From: Diadema setosum
Lineage: Eukaryota; Echinodermata; Echinoidea; Diadematoida; Diadematidae
Assembly: GCA_033980235.1 (NCBI GenBank)
Contig: CM067075.1
Location: 28,317,650-28,381,649 of the forward strand
DNA length: 64,000 nucleotides
Direction: 5' to 3'
The notes under the pieces were generated by a model. It did no database searches, was not told the DNA's origin, and was given only the letters and a program-made list of their open reading frames with translations. Below, piece after piece: positions 1 to 11,442 of this stretch. Each line of letters starts with the position of its first letter. Position 1 is the first letter of the stretch. A program made the position numbers and the translations under genes.

Positions 1-230
1 AGCAAACACAGCCCACGTGATCGACACTTTAGACCTTGTGTTGTAATGTCGAACTCGTGGGCTGTTGTTATCAATAATGTCGAACACATGAACTTTATTT
101 ACCTGTGTAGTGTCGAACTAGGGGGCTCTATGATTCGTGGGCTGTATGACTCGTGGACCTTTTTTCAATGTCGAACTCGTGGGCTGAATGACTCCTGGGT
201 GGGTGTCTGTCTCGTGAGGTGACCCCGACC
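1..230. mobile_element. Foldback (hairpin) element, right part, cut by window start
   Basis: This stretch is built from repeats of a motif like GTCGAACTCGTGGGCTGTA. The first 35 bases hold the opposite orientation (AGCAAACACAGCCCACGTGA), so the centre of an inverted repeat lies near base 40. The same layout, with an almost identical centre, occurs at 37057-37383, and related arms occur at 7239-7717 and 57454-59207. The right end near 215-230 (GTCTCGTGAGGTGACC) resembles the ends of the other copies. The left end lies outside the window. I see no coding capacity. Confidence 0.75.
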
Positions 231-419
231 AAGGCGTATAATGGATGCTTGGCAACAATAGGGTAATAATAATGGTAGGCCCATCTGGAAGAATAGTGGC
301 AACTCTGAAGAGGCTACCTGGGATGAATGAGATCACCGTATTATCATTAGTTATAATTTCGTAACCGAGGAAGGCGACATTTCGCATTGATATCGCGCTT
401 TTGTCTCGCCCTTGTCCAG

Positions 420-547
420 GCACCACATGGGCCCAGCTAATCGCGTACCTCGTGAATGTGGACGGGGACAAGAAGACACTGGATGGGAAGCACATCATGA
501 AGGAGGTGAAATTCTTGGAGACGCCAGATCTCGAGACCGATGAAGAA
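420..547 (+). CDS. SULT exon with TTW of the 5'-PSB loop
   Basis: The acceptor is CTTGTCCAG at 411-419. The exon begins in phase 1: two bases complete a Gly codon shared with the missing upstream exon. It then reads TTWAQLIAYLVN and ends ...ETDEE before the donor GTATGA at 548. The reading frame ends on a codon boundary (phase 0). Confidence 0.9.
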
Positions 548-3087
548 GTATGACCATCTCATTCTCTGTCCAATAAACCACAAATGTTTTGCCTCGGTTT
601 CATTTGTTCACACAAGTCACAAGAGATGATAAACTCTCGAGAAATGTTGCTCTCTGCATTTTTAGGACAAAGGTATTTTGGTCAAATATTTGGAAATAAA
701 CATTCTACCTTGTTGTTCGCTTCTGTTACATCTTATTCTCTCATCCGACCATATAGCAATAATGTTATAACCGAAAGTAAAACAATTTTGTGGCTGCGTC
801 TACAGCTGCCTTATTCCAGTTTAGTAATAAGTTTGTGTGAAACAGTAAGATCTGACAAGAACAACTGTGAAAATTTGATCAAAGTTGGATAAGAAATAGG
901 GAAGTTATGAAATTGTGGTGTTCACCTACTTTTGAAAAACAGTTTTCCCACAGTTGATATGAGTATGCAAATGGGTGAGCTGATATTATCACCACACAAT
1001 TTTCCATTGATCGTGCGCCAAAAAGAAAAAAATGACGACAATTCAATATCTATAAACAAAGTGTGAAATATGATGAAATTCCGGTTGAATAACTTAATGA
1101 CAAATGAATTGTGATAAGTTATTAGGATGTGAGTCATGGGCATATTTGCATTTGATTGAGAAACTGGAAATGTAAAACAGATTACGTACAAACTATGCCT
1201 ATATCAAGTTTTGAGGGGATAACATCATCACTTCACTATTTGAGTATTTATATTGACTGTTCAAAAACTATTTCCTGAAAAATTGGCGAAACTTTAAAAT
1301 GTCATGACTTCCTTATTTTCTATCAGAATTTTGTAAGATATTTATTGTTGTGATAAGAAAACTTGAGTCCTTTTATCAGACTAATTTTCAACTGCACAAT
1401 AATCCCCTTCAATGGGCATATACATTTTATTATGATTCTCTTCAAGTTGGCTCCCATTAGGGAGGCCATGTATGGCGAAAACGGGAAACCTAACGTTTCG
1501 AACATCCTACAACTGCTGCAAAATTCCCGTACAAGCTGTGAAGTTGCCGACGCCATGCCGCACGATTCTCCCAGAATTCTCAAGACTCACGTGATGCCAG
1601 AGTGGCTTCCGGAAAACCTTCGTGATGACCCGAAGGTCAAGGTCATCTACGTGGCCAGGAACCCCAAGGACACGGCCGTGTCGTACTATCACTTCTGCCT
1701 CTACATTAAAAGTTTGCCTACATACGAGTCCTTTGAACAATTCATGGAGGAATTCCTCGCGGGAAGATGTAAGAAAAACAGCTCTACATTCACCCCCCCC
1801 CCCCCCCTTTCAAACCTAGATCACAGGGGCGGATCCAGGAATTCCGTAGGGGGGGCGCATGAAAATCTGGTGCTACTTATATTTTTCATCGGCTGACAAG
1901 CAAAAAAAAAAAGGGGTCGCCCTTTCATTTTTTCTTTTTATTTCTTTTGTTTCGAAAAAAAAATAAAGGAGCGCGCCCGGTGTGCCCCCTCCCCTCGGAT
2001 TCGCCAGTGTGTCGCCACTTCACTTGCCTTTCTTTGTTTCCCATTGCATTTCTCTTGGTCAGCTCCTTTACTCTGTTTTTCCATGCCCCTTCTACACCGA
2101 TTTCTGGCCCCGATGGTATTTCCTGATCTGCTTCTCCCGAATCCAAGCTCTTGTCATCATTCTTCTGACCCATGCTCTATACTCCTTTAGTTCCATGACA
2201 TTTGCTCCAGCGACAATTGCTCCCATGAAAATGCTGCTTGCACGCTAAGCCAAACACAATTTCTACCCGCAATTATATCACAACCCTCATCCTAATCCTC
2301 ACATCAAACTTAATCTAAGACCCTATCACAATCCTAACCCTAAGTTCTTAGAGAAAATAAGACATGAACAATTGTCGTAGGAGCAAAAATCTTGTCATCT
2401 CTTTAATGTATAATAACGACAGAAATAAGAATAATAATCATTATTGTCTCCATCATGAATCATATTTGTCATCATTTATCAAGATCTGTGTCAAAATTGT
2501 TGTGATCGTCATCATCAAAAACGAGTTCTTGATCATTGAGGCATCATATCAGATATAATTATAGTGCCCTCCGATTTCATTCTCCAGCTTGTGCTACTGT
2601 TATCTAACAGTCTTCATGAGGATGACAAATAACGTTGAGCATTAGTTATCAAATATGTTCCACGAACAAAGGACTACTAGAGGGAAAATATAAGAATCTA
2701 AATCGATATTGCTGAGATTAGTTTGCCAGGTGTGGATTGCTTGGTCTAGATTTAATAACGCTCATGAACATTTACTTCGTTTATTTCGATGTTCATGTTA
2801 AAGTGCCGGGAGGAGACTACTTTGACCACACCCTGTACTGGACAAAGCTGAGAAATCACCCCAACGTCCTCTTTCTTACCTACGAAAACATGAAACAGGT
2901 TAGAGTAACAAATTTTCTTCTTCTTCTTCTCGCCAATTATTTTGATCCATCTTTTTTTAAAACAAAAGTGAAATTACGCTACAGTATCAACAATGGTCGA
3001 TCATATGGGTAAAACTTTGTGCCAAATGCTTGAATCTGTAGCACCTTCCCTCGGACTCGTGGATACTTTGAATTATTTCCGGGCTCT

Positions 3088-3130
<43 letters not shown>

Positions 3131-6100
3131 AAGAGTGTGTGCCTGTGTGTGTATGTCTGTATGTGTGGGTGTGTGTGTCAATGTGTGTGAGAGAGAAAGA
3201 GAGAGAGAGAGAGTGAAAGAAAGGGTTACTGTCCAATGCTCATGTGAGACTGTTCCTGGCGTGCCTGCTTTTAGCTGTATTACGGCTTCTTCCACCCAGA
3301 CCCCAAGGACCAAACCCACCCCTACCCCCCCCCCCCAAAAAAAAACAAAAAACTAAAGAAACAATTCAATTATTTTCGCACACACCTAAGGCAATAAAGC
3401 TGAGATAATTGATAAAAGAGCTAAGTCAAATATTAACCACTTTCAAAGATTGTCTTTCTTGAAAATGTTGTTCGTATGTTCATTTCCATCTCAGAAGATG
3501 GCTGGATAGCCCATATTCAGCTACATTAAGCTGGTCTTCCATGGGGTCCAGTTGGATGTGAGGTGAGACCACTTCACCGGGTTAAACACCCTGCTCTTTG
3601 CGATGAACGAATGAAGCGGGATCTTTAACGTGCATGAGTTGTTACTCTCTCATACAGGGGACCTCCATTTTATGTCCTATCGGAGGGACAGAGTGTTTTG
3701 CCTCTTGATAGAGGGGACGGTATGTTTACACACAACATTGCTCAGTCCAGACTCGGGTTTGAACCCGGGCCCTTAGGATCGTGAAGCAGACGCGCTACCG
3801 ACTGAGCCAATTCACCGCCCTAAAATGGACAACAACGTCCGCAGTTGTACCGTCGCTGGGGTGACAGAACATTGTATCTCATATTTTGGTGGAAATCCAT
3901 TTTTTTTAAGTTCATTGTCAGATAATCATTTATGTCGTGATATTATGTGATATTATGTGATATTATGTGATATTATGTGATATCCTGTCTGAAACCTAGA
4001 TGCCTTTTCACCCCAACAAGGCTGAAGCCCGGTCCAACGGCATGTCAAAGGAAATGTGATACTATTTATGATAGTGTTCTGGCTGCCATGATTTTTTATT
4101 TTTATTTTTTGGAGATATGAAATTTTGTCGCCATAATACAGATACGAATACATGACGTTATCTCCCCCCCCCCTTTCTCGTTCTCTTAAAGGATCCGCGG
4201 AAAGCTGTGGTGCAGATTGCCGAGTTCATGGGCAAGTCGCTCCCCGATGACGTCATAGATAAGATCGTCAAACTCAGTTCGTTCGACGCCATGAAAAAGG
4301 GCGAGAGCACCGACGTGTCCAAAGCTTTCAAGGAAGCGGTTGATGACAGTGACAACAAGAATTTCTTCAGAAAAGGTTCGTGCACTCTGTCACGGGCATG
4401 CATGCTGATGTAGGAAAGAGTTTTGAATCATATTGATTAATTGGCAGCATCGAATGTTAACGAATTCAGGGTATATTCCGTGTATCAAGCTGTTCTAATG
4501 AGTTCTCACACAACTCTTTAGAGGTTCGAAATACGTGAAGGTCGATCACAGTGACGTAGATACTGGACATGCTGGATGGGTCTCAAGCAGGAGACGAGTT
4601 AAGACTCCAAGTCCAGCCGCTTTCTTTCTCCTGCAAGCTACCAGTGACAATAAAGATCACGATAGTTGGTTATCGTTCACACTGAGCGCCAGTTACATGT
4701 CAAAAATCCGTAAGAAAGAATTAGAGACTATACAAGTGGCAATGATTCTCGTAGAAGTTTGATCCTTGTGCGACATCTTAATGGTTTCTTATTTGTCTAC
4801 ATGGATGTCTGTGGACCATTACAAATCAACAGAACCAACAGAAACTGGAAATCTACAGTCCATTAGAAACTAATTTTCCTATTTGAGAAGAATTTGATTT
4901 TATTTCCAGTTTTTCCAAAGACGTTGCACGCGACATGTTTTGTTTCCATATAAGTTGCAGCAACAATTGAATCGCAACTTTCGGATGTCAAAAATCTTTC
5001 AAAATATGATTTCACATTCCGTTACTTTAAACAGAAATGAAATGATTTTCTAGCCATGACGACAATTATCAGTGCATGATGCAAAAGAAAGAATGCAACA
5101 CAACACATGTATGACGAGTTTATGACATATTTTTTATGTCTATCATTTGGTATGAAGCATGTATGTTGTGGTGACAATTTCTTACTCTAGTACTGAATTG
5201 CCAGTACACTTACTATCATTCATTGTAATTGGTACATTTTATTCTGTATCCTGAATTCCTTTCCAGGTTTCTAATGGACCGTTGCAAATGTCTAATGGTT
5301 CATTTGAATATAGGTTTTGGAATGGTCCAATAGGCTATATATCTAATGGTTTTCTTATGGTCTACTTTTTTTCACTTTCCATGTTGAGACCATTAGAACA
5401 GTGGTTTTCTAATGGACACTTACAACTTTATAAATGATTCATTTGCGTACTTATTTTCTTATGGACCATTACAAATTCAAAATTGTCCCTTTGCCTCATG
5501 GTTTTCTAATGGACGATTACAAATAATTATATTGTGGCCTATTTGTCTAGTGACTCTATTATGGACCATTACATATCTATAGTCGTCGATTTGCTCAATG
5601 GTTTCTAGTCAATCAGTATTTCATCTTCTATATTAAGACCATTAGTCTTGATGGTTTGTAACGGTCCCTTAGAATTTGAATCGGAAGATTTTGATAGTAT
5701 GTCACTGAATCGTTGAAATGAAGACCATTCAGAGCAACGAAAAGTAGCAGTGACGTTAAGATTTGTTATCATTGGTTTATAAAGGTGTCAAAATATTTCA
5801 ATCTTCCCTCTGTGCCCAAGATGATTATGCTATTCATGGAATAAACCGACAGGGTAAGTTGTTGACGGAATCCAGTTGATGCGATCGTCAGGGCCCTGTT
5901 GCATAAAGCCTTAACCCGAGTTTTTTTTTTCAGGTTCTTTATGCAACAGGGCCCTGGTGTTTATCGTTAAAACGAGATATCGTCAGGACTGTTAAGAGAT
6001 AATTTCGTGAGCTATATTCGTCCTGTCTACCATTGGTAGGACATGGGCAGGCAAACTGCCTCCAGCTAAAATGTGCTAGATAACAATAATGAAAAGTGTT

Positions 6101-7910
6101 GTCTTAGAAACCCATGTTACGATCTACTGTATTTCAAGGCCGCTAAACAAATGAACGACTCTTCAACAAGAAGCCCCATGTTATAATGAAGCCTGTTGGC
6201 CGAGGCTAAACAAGGTACTGAATTGCACATCTTATCTCGGGAGTACTTCTTTCTTTGCTGAAAGTATTGGGTTATGGCTCGACCCACCTATAAAAGTTAC
6301 CCTTGTTTGCCACCTCGACGCTAAAACCGACATCTCAGACCATGTTCATGATACAGAACAGTATAAGAGCCGTGCGACTTCTCTGAAATTACTACTGCAT
6401 TAGATTTTTGTGTCACGTCAAATAAAATTCGATAGGCTTGCGACAAGTGAACGAATTGTGCGTTGAAGCAAGCCCCTAAACATTTCTCGTTTCAATTAAT
6501 AGTTTTGAAATTCCTCGTTTTAACTCAAAGTCTACTCTTTCAACAACGTGACAGCCCATTGATTGCTATAACCTTGTAAATTAACACTATCTGACTATAG
6601 ATCTACGTTATTGGAAAGTCATCGTTTTTTGAAACCTCAACTTTTCCTTTCATGCTCTTTCAAACTCCTTTTGGCTTGGATGACCAGTTATAGTGTTTCA
6701 GAAACTGTTTAAAGGTGTGATATACTATAGACAAAACGGCAGTTAATAGCTCCATTCAAGCGATTATTTCCCTCATCCTCCATCTCCCCCCCCCCCCCCT
6801 CTCTCTCTCTCTCTCTTGTGGTCTTGAAACGAAGATAGTGACCAAACGATATCATTTTACACTAGTTTCAAGACACTTTACATGCAGGAAATGATTTAGG
6901 CGAGACAAGTATAATTTAGACACCGAAGATCAAAATTCGCCGTCGTGAGTAAAAATACCAAGTGGGTAACTTTAGGCAGGTATTTGTCAGCAGGTATTCC
7001 CGATTTACAAAACATGTGACCAAGAATATTCTAATAGACTTCAAAAATAAAAGTGCTACAAGGAAAAGAGAAAAAGGGAAATGAGACAATAACTGTGAGA
7101 AGAGGAAGATGAGTGAAGAAGCTAAAAAAAGACGAAGAGGAAGAGGGAAAAGAAAATTTAAAATAGCAGGAAGAGGAAGAAACTAAGGAAAAAGTAATAG
7201 GTCATCATATTGATGATGACAATAGGAAGAATTAAGAGGGCCATCCAACGACTTCGACACCCCCGAGTCACATGGCCTACGAGTAAAACACCAAGCAAAA
7301 CAGGCCCACTAGCTAGCTATTAAGCACAGTAGATCCATGACTTTGACAATAAGCAAATAAGGCCCGCGAGCTCGACACTAGGCAAATGGGGTCCACGAGA
7401 TTGATACTAGGCAAAAAGGGTCAACGAGTTCGACACTATACATCATGCGCAGTGATGTAGTCGAACTTGGTGGCCTTTTATCGCATATAGTGTCTGGTTC
7501 GTGGGCCTTATTCGCCTGTATAATAGCGTCGAGCTCATGGGCCTTATTAGCATAGTGTCTATCTCGTGGATCATAATATATCTTTTGGGCCTCTTTTGGT
7601 TGATGTAGAGCTCGTGGACCTTGTTCACTGTAGCGTCCAGCTCTTGGGCTGCATGACTCGTGTAGTATTAACTCGTGGGGTGTATGACCCGTGGGTGACG
7701 AGCTTGTAACAAGCACCCGAATAGAGCAGTCCACCATATTTAATGCCGTCTCAATGTTTGTCTGTAAATTTAATTACTTTTCATTACGTTTCCATCTGAT
7801 TCATTACAGGGATTGTCGGGGACTGGAAGAACATCATGTCTGAGGATCACAGCAAACGTGTTGATGCTCTCTTCGAACAGAAATTCGCAGGAACTGGATT
7901 GGCATACTAA
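420..7910 (+). CDS. Cytosolic sulfotransferase (SULT family), 5'-partial, five exons in window
   Basis: SULT enzymes move a sulfuryl group from PAPS to hydroxyl or amino groups of small molecules in the cytosol. Five exons join in frame: 420-547, 1447-1768, 2804-2898, 4192-4375 and 7810-7910 (TAA at 7908-7910), giving 275 visible residues. All introns are GT-AG and intron phases match. Visible family motifs, in order, are the end of the 5'-phosphosulfate loop (TTW, normally in YPKSGTTW), the KTH segment with the presumed catalytic His, the 3'-phosphate motif RNPKDTAVSYYHF, the VLFLTYE segment, and the C-terminal PAPS motif RKGIVGDWK. SULTs usually run about 290-330 residues, so roughly 50-70 N-terminal residues, including YPKSG, lie in exons left of base 1. 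Introns are rich in mobile elements. The substrate cannot be read from the sequence. No lesion is seen, so the gene looks functional. Confidence 0.93.
820..1400. mobile_element. Long hairpin element, copy B (SULT intron)
   Basis: The two halves are imperfect inverted repeats. Near 930-990 the + strand has a block with AACAGTTTTCCCACAG and TATGAGTATGCAAAT. Near 1230-1330 the complement of the same block appears (TGACTGTTCAAAAACTATTT, ACTTCCTTATTTTCTATC). A second, better-preserved copy lies at 18114-18720. Boundaries are approximate, the right edge is within about 50 bp of the next SULT exon, and there is no coding capacity. Confidence 0.6.
1447..1768 (+). CDS. SULT exon with catalytic KTH and 3'-PB motifs
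   Basis: It opens after the weak acceptor TTCTCTTCAAG (AG at 1445-1446) with LAPIREAMYG. It carries PRILKTHVMPEWLP, whose His aligns with the SULT catalytic base, and VKVIYVARNPKDTAVSYYHF, the 3'-phosphate-binding segment. It ends ...EEFLAGR plus one base before GTAAGA at 1769. The start is less certain than the end, because the acceptor tract is short; the phase (0) agrees with the preceding donor. Confidence 0.9.
1824..2009. mobile_element. Short hAT-like MITE
   Basis: The left end reads CAGGGGCGGATCCAGG followed by a G-run and GCGC. The right end, read as complement, is CACTGGCGAATCCGAGGGG with a G-run and GCGC. Imperfect termini of the CAGGGGCGGATCC type are typical of short hAT-derived elements. 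No clear 8-bp target duplication is visible. It lies 55 bp past a SULT donor site, after a poly-C run at 1793-1808. Confidence 0.5.
2280..2350. repeat. Degenerate CCTAATC/CCTAACCC-type short repeat
   Basis: About eight degenerate units of the type ATCCTAATCCTCACA and ATCCTAACCCTAAG run in a row. It resembles a decayed hexa- or heptamer satellite. It is too irregular to call telomeric. Confidence 0.35.
2804..2898 (+). CDS. SULT exon with VLFLTYENMK
   Basis: The acceptor is GTTAAAG (AG at 2802-2803). The first two bases complete a Leu codon with the preceding exon. The exon then reads PGGDYFDHTLYW and NVLFLTYENMKQ, the segment SULTs use near the substrate gate and PAPS pocket. The donor is GTTAGA at 2899, and the exon ends in phase 0. 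Confidence 0.9.
3091..3215. repeat. (GA)n-(GT)n-(GA)n compound microsatellite
   Basis: A GA run of about 45 bp is followed by an interrupted GT run and a second GA run, in a SULT intron. Short frames across it read as low-complexity peptides and are not genes. Confidence 0.9.
3478..3820 (-). mobile_element. tRNA-derived SINE, copy 1
   Basis: Read on the minus strand, the element starts near 3820 with a tRNA-like head. The A box is TGGCTCAGTCGG and the B box is GGTTCAAACCC, spaced as in a pol III internal promoter. A tRNA-unrelated body of about 250 bp follows, containing GCACGTTAAAGATCCCGC, a block reminiscent of conserved metazoan SINE core domains. A second copy lies on the + strand at 14034-14420. 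No poly-A tail is evident here. It sits in the SULT intron between the 2804-2898 and 4192-4375 exons. Confidence 0.85.
3938..3984. repeat. 10-bp tandem repeat, about 4.5 units
   Basis: The unit is GATATTATGT, repeated without interruption in the SULT intron. Confidence 0.9.
4192..4375 (+). CDS. SULT exon with VQIAEFMGKSLPDDVIDKI
   Basis: The acceptor is TTCTCTTAAAG after a C-rich tract (AG at 4190-4191). The exon reads DPRKAVVQIAEFMGKSL through SFDAMKK and ends NNFFRK-equivalent residues (NKNFFRK) plus one base before GTTCGT at 4376. This is the helical region that precedes the RKGxxGDWK motif in SULTs, and RK here begins that motif. Confidence 0.9.
4795..5720. repeat. Degenerate ATGGACCATTACAA / CCATTAGAAA repeat field
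   Basis: Words such as ATGGACCATTACAAAT, TCTAATGGTTTTC and ACCATTAGAA recur in both orientations at about 4805, 4855, 5268, 5300, 5345, 5390, 5415, 5460, 5505, 5565 and 5640. Spacing is irregular, from about 25 to 70 bp. The central part (4900-5260) has few copies. This looks like a decayed palindromic element with internal sub-repeats, in the last SULT intron. Confidence 0.6.
5889..5956. repeat. Perfect 20-bp inverted repeat (short hairpin element)
   Basis: CAGGGCCCTGTTGCATAAAG at 5889-5908 is exactly complemented at 5937-5956, with a 28-bp T-rich loop. It is probably a tiny MITE remnant. Confidence 0.85.
5957..7238. other. SULT intron, no gene seen
   Basis: Ordinary AT-rich intron sequence. 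It contains a C14-(TC)n tract at about 6785-6818 and purine-rich DNA at 7035-7200 (AAGAGGAAGA-type). I see no exon, RNA gene or element boundary in it. Confidence 0.6.
7239..7717. mobile_element. Foldback element, copy 2 (last SULT intron)
   Basis: The left arm (to about 7440) has units like CCACGAGTTCGACACTAGGC. The right arm (from about 7445) has the complement, for example GTGTCTATCTCGTGGA and TCGAGCTCATGGGCC. Units are about 25-35 bp. The arms meet with almost no loop, so a transcript could form one long hairpin. The family is shared with 1-230, 37057-37383 and 57454-59207. No convincing target duplication is seen. It ends 92 bp before the terminal SULT exon. Confidence 0.8.
7810..7910 (+). 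CDS. SULT terminal exon with GIVGDWK
   Basis: The acceptor is TTCATTACAG at 7800-7809. One base from the previous exon completes Gly, giving RK-GIVGDWKNIMSEDH, the signature PAPS-binding end of SULTs. It continues to ...FAGTGLAY and TAA at 7908-7910. Confidence 0.93.
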
Positions 7911-8180
7911 CAACGTTAGCCCGATCAATATCACTGCCACAAAGTTCCATGACTACTGTATGCAAACAGACAGCCACCAGTAATGGCAGAGTTAGCTCAA
8001 GCTGCATACGATGCAAAGTTTGTATTGTTGTTGTTTTTTATCGTGAAATAACATTACTTGATAATATTGATATACTACAGTCTCCTGCAGATCCGCATAA
8101 TTTCGATTTCAATTCTCAATTCAGTTCAAATCAAAATGCCCGTTGCCACAAGGAAAATTAAGGGCAAGTTTGCAAATAAA
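7911..8180 (+). other. Probable SULT 3' UTR
   Basis: The sequence after the stop contains AATAAA at about 8175-8180, a plausible polyadenylation signal. The true cleavage site cannot be read from sequence alone. Short frames here are not supported as genes. Confidence 0.4.
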
Positions 8181-9199
8181 TGCTTTAAAGAGGTTAGCCT
8201 TTTTTTGAAAGCAAAGGATACTCATGGTACTGAATGTCATCCGTGAATATTCAAGGATTTTCCGAATCAGAAATAGTTTATTTGTTCCAAAGCAATAATA
8301 TATGAAGTAATGATACAAATTGAACCAGAGAGAACATTACTCATCAAGCAGGCTCACAAGTATTTTTATGGGTTAATAATAGCCTATTTAAAGCCCAAAA
8401 TGTTTCATATTATGGCATGTCTAAAAATAAAGGCCTTTTACGAAGGACTTTGTAGTTCCAACTTCGAGAGGATTTTGATGCTCTTTAATCTCAAAGGGAA
8501 ATGAAACCCAAATACTGAGTGAAATCAGCAATATCAGTTGAACACATCCATAAGAAATCTGATTCAAATTTTAGTTTTGATTTTTGTCTCTTCATAACAA
8601 AATCCCTGTCCGTAAATTGAACATGGGGAAACAACCATTAAATTTGTTTGATAAATTGCTGTTATTACATGCGGACTCACCTGAAGTTCCAATTCAGATA
8701 CACAATTCTCTATTGAATTTGACGATGAAATATTTTTAATTTCTTTCAGTTGCGACAATTTATGTGTAATTACATTAATAATACACTCCCACGTATTTGT
8801 TACTCCATGTTTCCGATAAACAAAATTATTATTTCACAGGTATAATAGCCCAGTAGACAGCCCAATGGCTTTCATTCTATATCTCTCGTAAGGACTTTAC
8901 CATCTCCAAATGCATTCAAATACACAGACCCTGAATTTGGGAATTCTCTGGACTGCGAAATGAAAAAAAAAAAAAAAAAAAAAAAAACTCTCGTCTTATG
9001 CATTCTTTCAAGTGCAAGTCACAACTTTTTCTGTTTGGGTCCTACCGAGACAGTGTTCTTAATTAATCCATAGTAGATTCAAATATCATACTCCCCAGTG
9101 ATAGAATGCATTGTCTATTCTATCAGCACATCTTTAAAGCTGCACTGAATCACAAGGTATTCAAGCCACCAACTTGATCATCTTTATTCCGACTCCTCA
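8181..9199. other. Intergenic, no gene seen
   Basis: AT-rich sequence with a poly-A run at about 8964-8986. No coding similarity, RNA gene or clear repeat structure is recognised. Confidence 0.5.
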
Positions 9200-9560
9200 T
9201 GAACAGCTTGTAGGCATTATACCGCTTTATACCGCTTTTGTATAAGGATGTCTTTGTTTTAGTTTATCGTTTTTCATGTCCCCACTGTCTTTTAATATCT
9301 GCCCTGTTTTGAATTGCTACATATATTTTGTATTTTATTTTTTTAGTCGAGTGCACGGGTTGTTCACAGAGTAGAAGCTCTACTTTTTAGGGAACCCCTC
9401 AATTCCCTCAGAGCATAGATCTATGCATACATGTTTTTAATTCTTTGTTCCCTCTCATTTTCATTGTATAATTCACTATCAGAAACTCAAGATCATTTTG
9501 AAATTTTCCTGTATCATGCTATGTTCTGTGGAAAATAAAAGAAAAAGAAAATACAAGAAA
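9200..9560 (+). mobile_element. LINE 3'-UTR relic (CR1-like end)
   Basis: GAAGCTCTACTTTTTAGGGA at about 9373 matches the block CAAGCTTTGCTTTTTAGCGG near 50200, and both end in an AATAAA-like A-rich tail (GGAAAATAAAAGAAAAAG here). This is the layout of 3' ends of 5'-truncated non-LTR retrotransposons. No reverse-transcriptase sequence remains. Confidence 0.45.
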
Positions 9561-9849
9561 AGGTGAATCGAACTTTCATCATTTATATCTTTTATGTTAC
9601 TAATACTACAAACAGGTACCTAGTTGATAAAACAGATGAAATATGATAAATTGTGATACAGTTTCGCTAATATTTGAAATCATCGATTGACTCCGAAGAA
9701 AAGATATTTACAAATATTCAAACCATGCTTCTGCCGAATTTCACAACCACGCGCGTCAGAGTCACGGCTGAGAGTCCTCCTTATTTCATTGACCTTTGAC
9801 CCAATCTAATTGGTCCGAAATCTACGTGTTTATGTTTCTCTGTGACATT

Positions 9850-9863
9850 GTGTGTATGTGTGT

Positions 9864-9894
<31 letters not shown>
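9850..9894. repeat. (GT)n microsatellite
   Basis: An interrupted then pure GT run. Confidence 0.9.
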
Positions 9895-9896
<2 letters not shown>

Positions 9897-11360
9897 CATC
9901 CTACTATTAATTTTGTTGTGTATTGTTCTTCAGATTGTAATCGTGGTATCTGCTAAGAGGTAAGACAAGTAATTTGTGAATCATAGAGCAACTATATATT
10001 ATGGACCAACAGATTATGTTGTCACCATTATACGGCTATCTGGTTGTAACTACATTTTTAACATACTTATAGCTGTTTTAATTTTCAGTGTGAGAGTATA
10101 CTCTCGGGAGGTCGTGCCCAGTACAGGAAAAAGAAGAAGTAGAACTGATATAACATATAGCTAAAACAAGCAGATTGCGGAGTAAAGTTGGCACTTCTTA
10201 GAATGTACAAATGTGCTGGCAAATGACTTTCAAACTTGAGACATTGCCATGGTATCTTTTGAAGTGAAAGATGAAAGCTTCTGTGGGGCCACGTAAGTTG
10301 ATTTGTCTTGAATGGGTTGCAGCTCGCAATGTTGCAGTTCATGCTGTGATAATATGAATGGAAATCTATTGGTAGCCATATGATACATTGTAACTGGTTA
10401 AATGTAGGTAAGACTATGTCTGTGATGTTCATATGTAATGGAAATACAAACTACATGTACTTCAAACAAGCGAAAGTGCTGCTGCCAGCTGTTGATACAA
10501 GTACAGAGTACACTGTGATAATAAACATGTGTATAATGTATGATTGTATTTCTAGTCTTTATTGTTGTGAATTTATAGTGTTGTATATCTGTATTGGAAA
10601 AAAAAGGAGGAGGGATAAATAGTTTAGTTCTATGGAAGTGTCAAACAAAGAGAAAATCTTCCTGGGCATACATTAAAAAATAATAGCACAGATTCACAAG
10701 AAACTCTCTGAACACTGGGAACAGAGAGAAAAGAAAAGATTGCAAAACTTAAGCGATGTGCGTTCTCTGCCAAATGAGGGCGCGCTACATGCGGCCCTGC
10801 CAGAGTCTTATATTAGAAGGCTCTGGGCCCTGCTCAGCAACAGTCACTCTCTTGATGCAGTTGCAATAGAAGAAAAAAAAAACTATAAAAAAATATCAAT
10901 CAATCAGTTACTAATAGCTACTTCTATATATAATCTAGAGCTACGTATTTCGTTCTTGTTGTTTTTAGTTGTTTCTGCTGTCTCGTGCCTCTTGTTTTTT
11001 TTTCCTGTACTTGACTTTCTTGCCCTGTCTGTTCTCTTTTGAATTTCTCTGCATTCTACTTGTGTAATAAATAAAGTAAACGTTTCTACCCGGTCGATTA
11101 CATGAGTTGTCAGTACACAAGCATTGCTTTTAATGAACATCTTATTGTTTGTCACATAGTGAAACAAGATAGCTAATGCAATAAATTGGTTTGAAACTAT
11201 ATCAATACATACTTTCGATTCAATAATTTCTTCTATTTTTTACTTATACAGTCAACTAATGTGTACTCAAGATCATTGTATTTTCTTATATTCTGTTAGG
11301 TGGAAGAGAAAAATAATATCAAAAGAAGCGTATTGAAAACTGCTTTTCTCTTTTCTTCTC
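9895..11360. other. Intergenic, no gene supported
   Basis: AT-rich unique-looking DNA. A short frame at 10740-11042 begins with a complex stretch (SLPNEGALHAALPESYIRRL) and then decays into low complexity. There is no splice context and no family I recognise. Confidence 0.4.
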
Positions 11361-11361
11361 C

Positions 11362-11442
11362 TGTACAACTATTATCATCATTATCACCACCATGATGGTG
11401 ATGATGATAATGATGATGATGATGATCATCATCATCATGGTT
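11362..11442. repeat. Palindromic CAT/ATG trinucleotide tract
   Basis: TCATCATTATCACCACCATG is followed by its complement GATGGTGATGATGATAATG and further GAT/ATC runs. The tract can fold on itself. Confidence 0.8.

Noticed and set aside
118..498. 126-codon minus-strand frame at the window start
   Set aside because: It lies antisense to a well-supported SULT exon and runs into the foldback element.
2280..2350. Telomere-like CCTAACCC words
   Set aside because: Only one or two canonical units among degenerate ones, in the middle of a gene intron.
7230..7726. Target duplication around foldback copy 2
   Set aside because: The flanking 9-mers AATTAAGAG and CGAATAGAG agree at only four positions when aligned, so no duplication is claimed.
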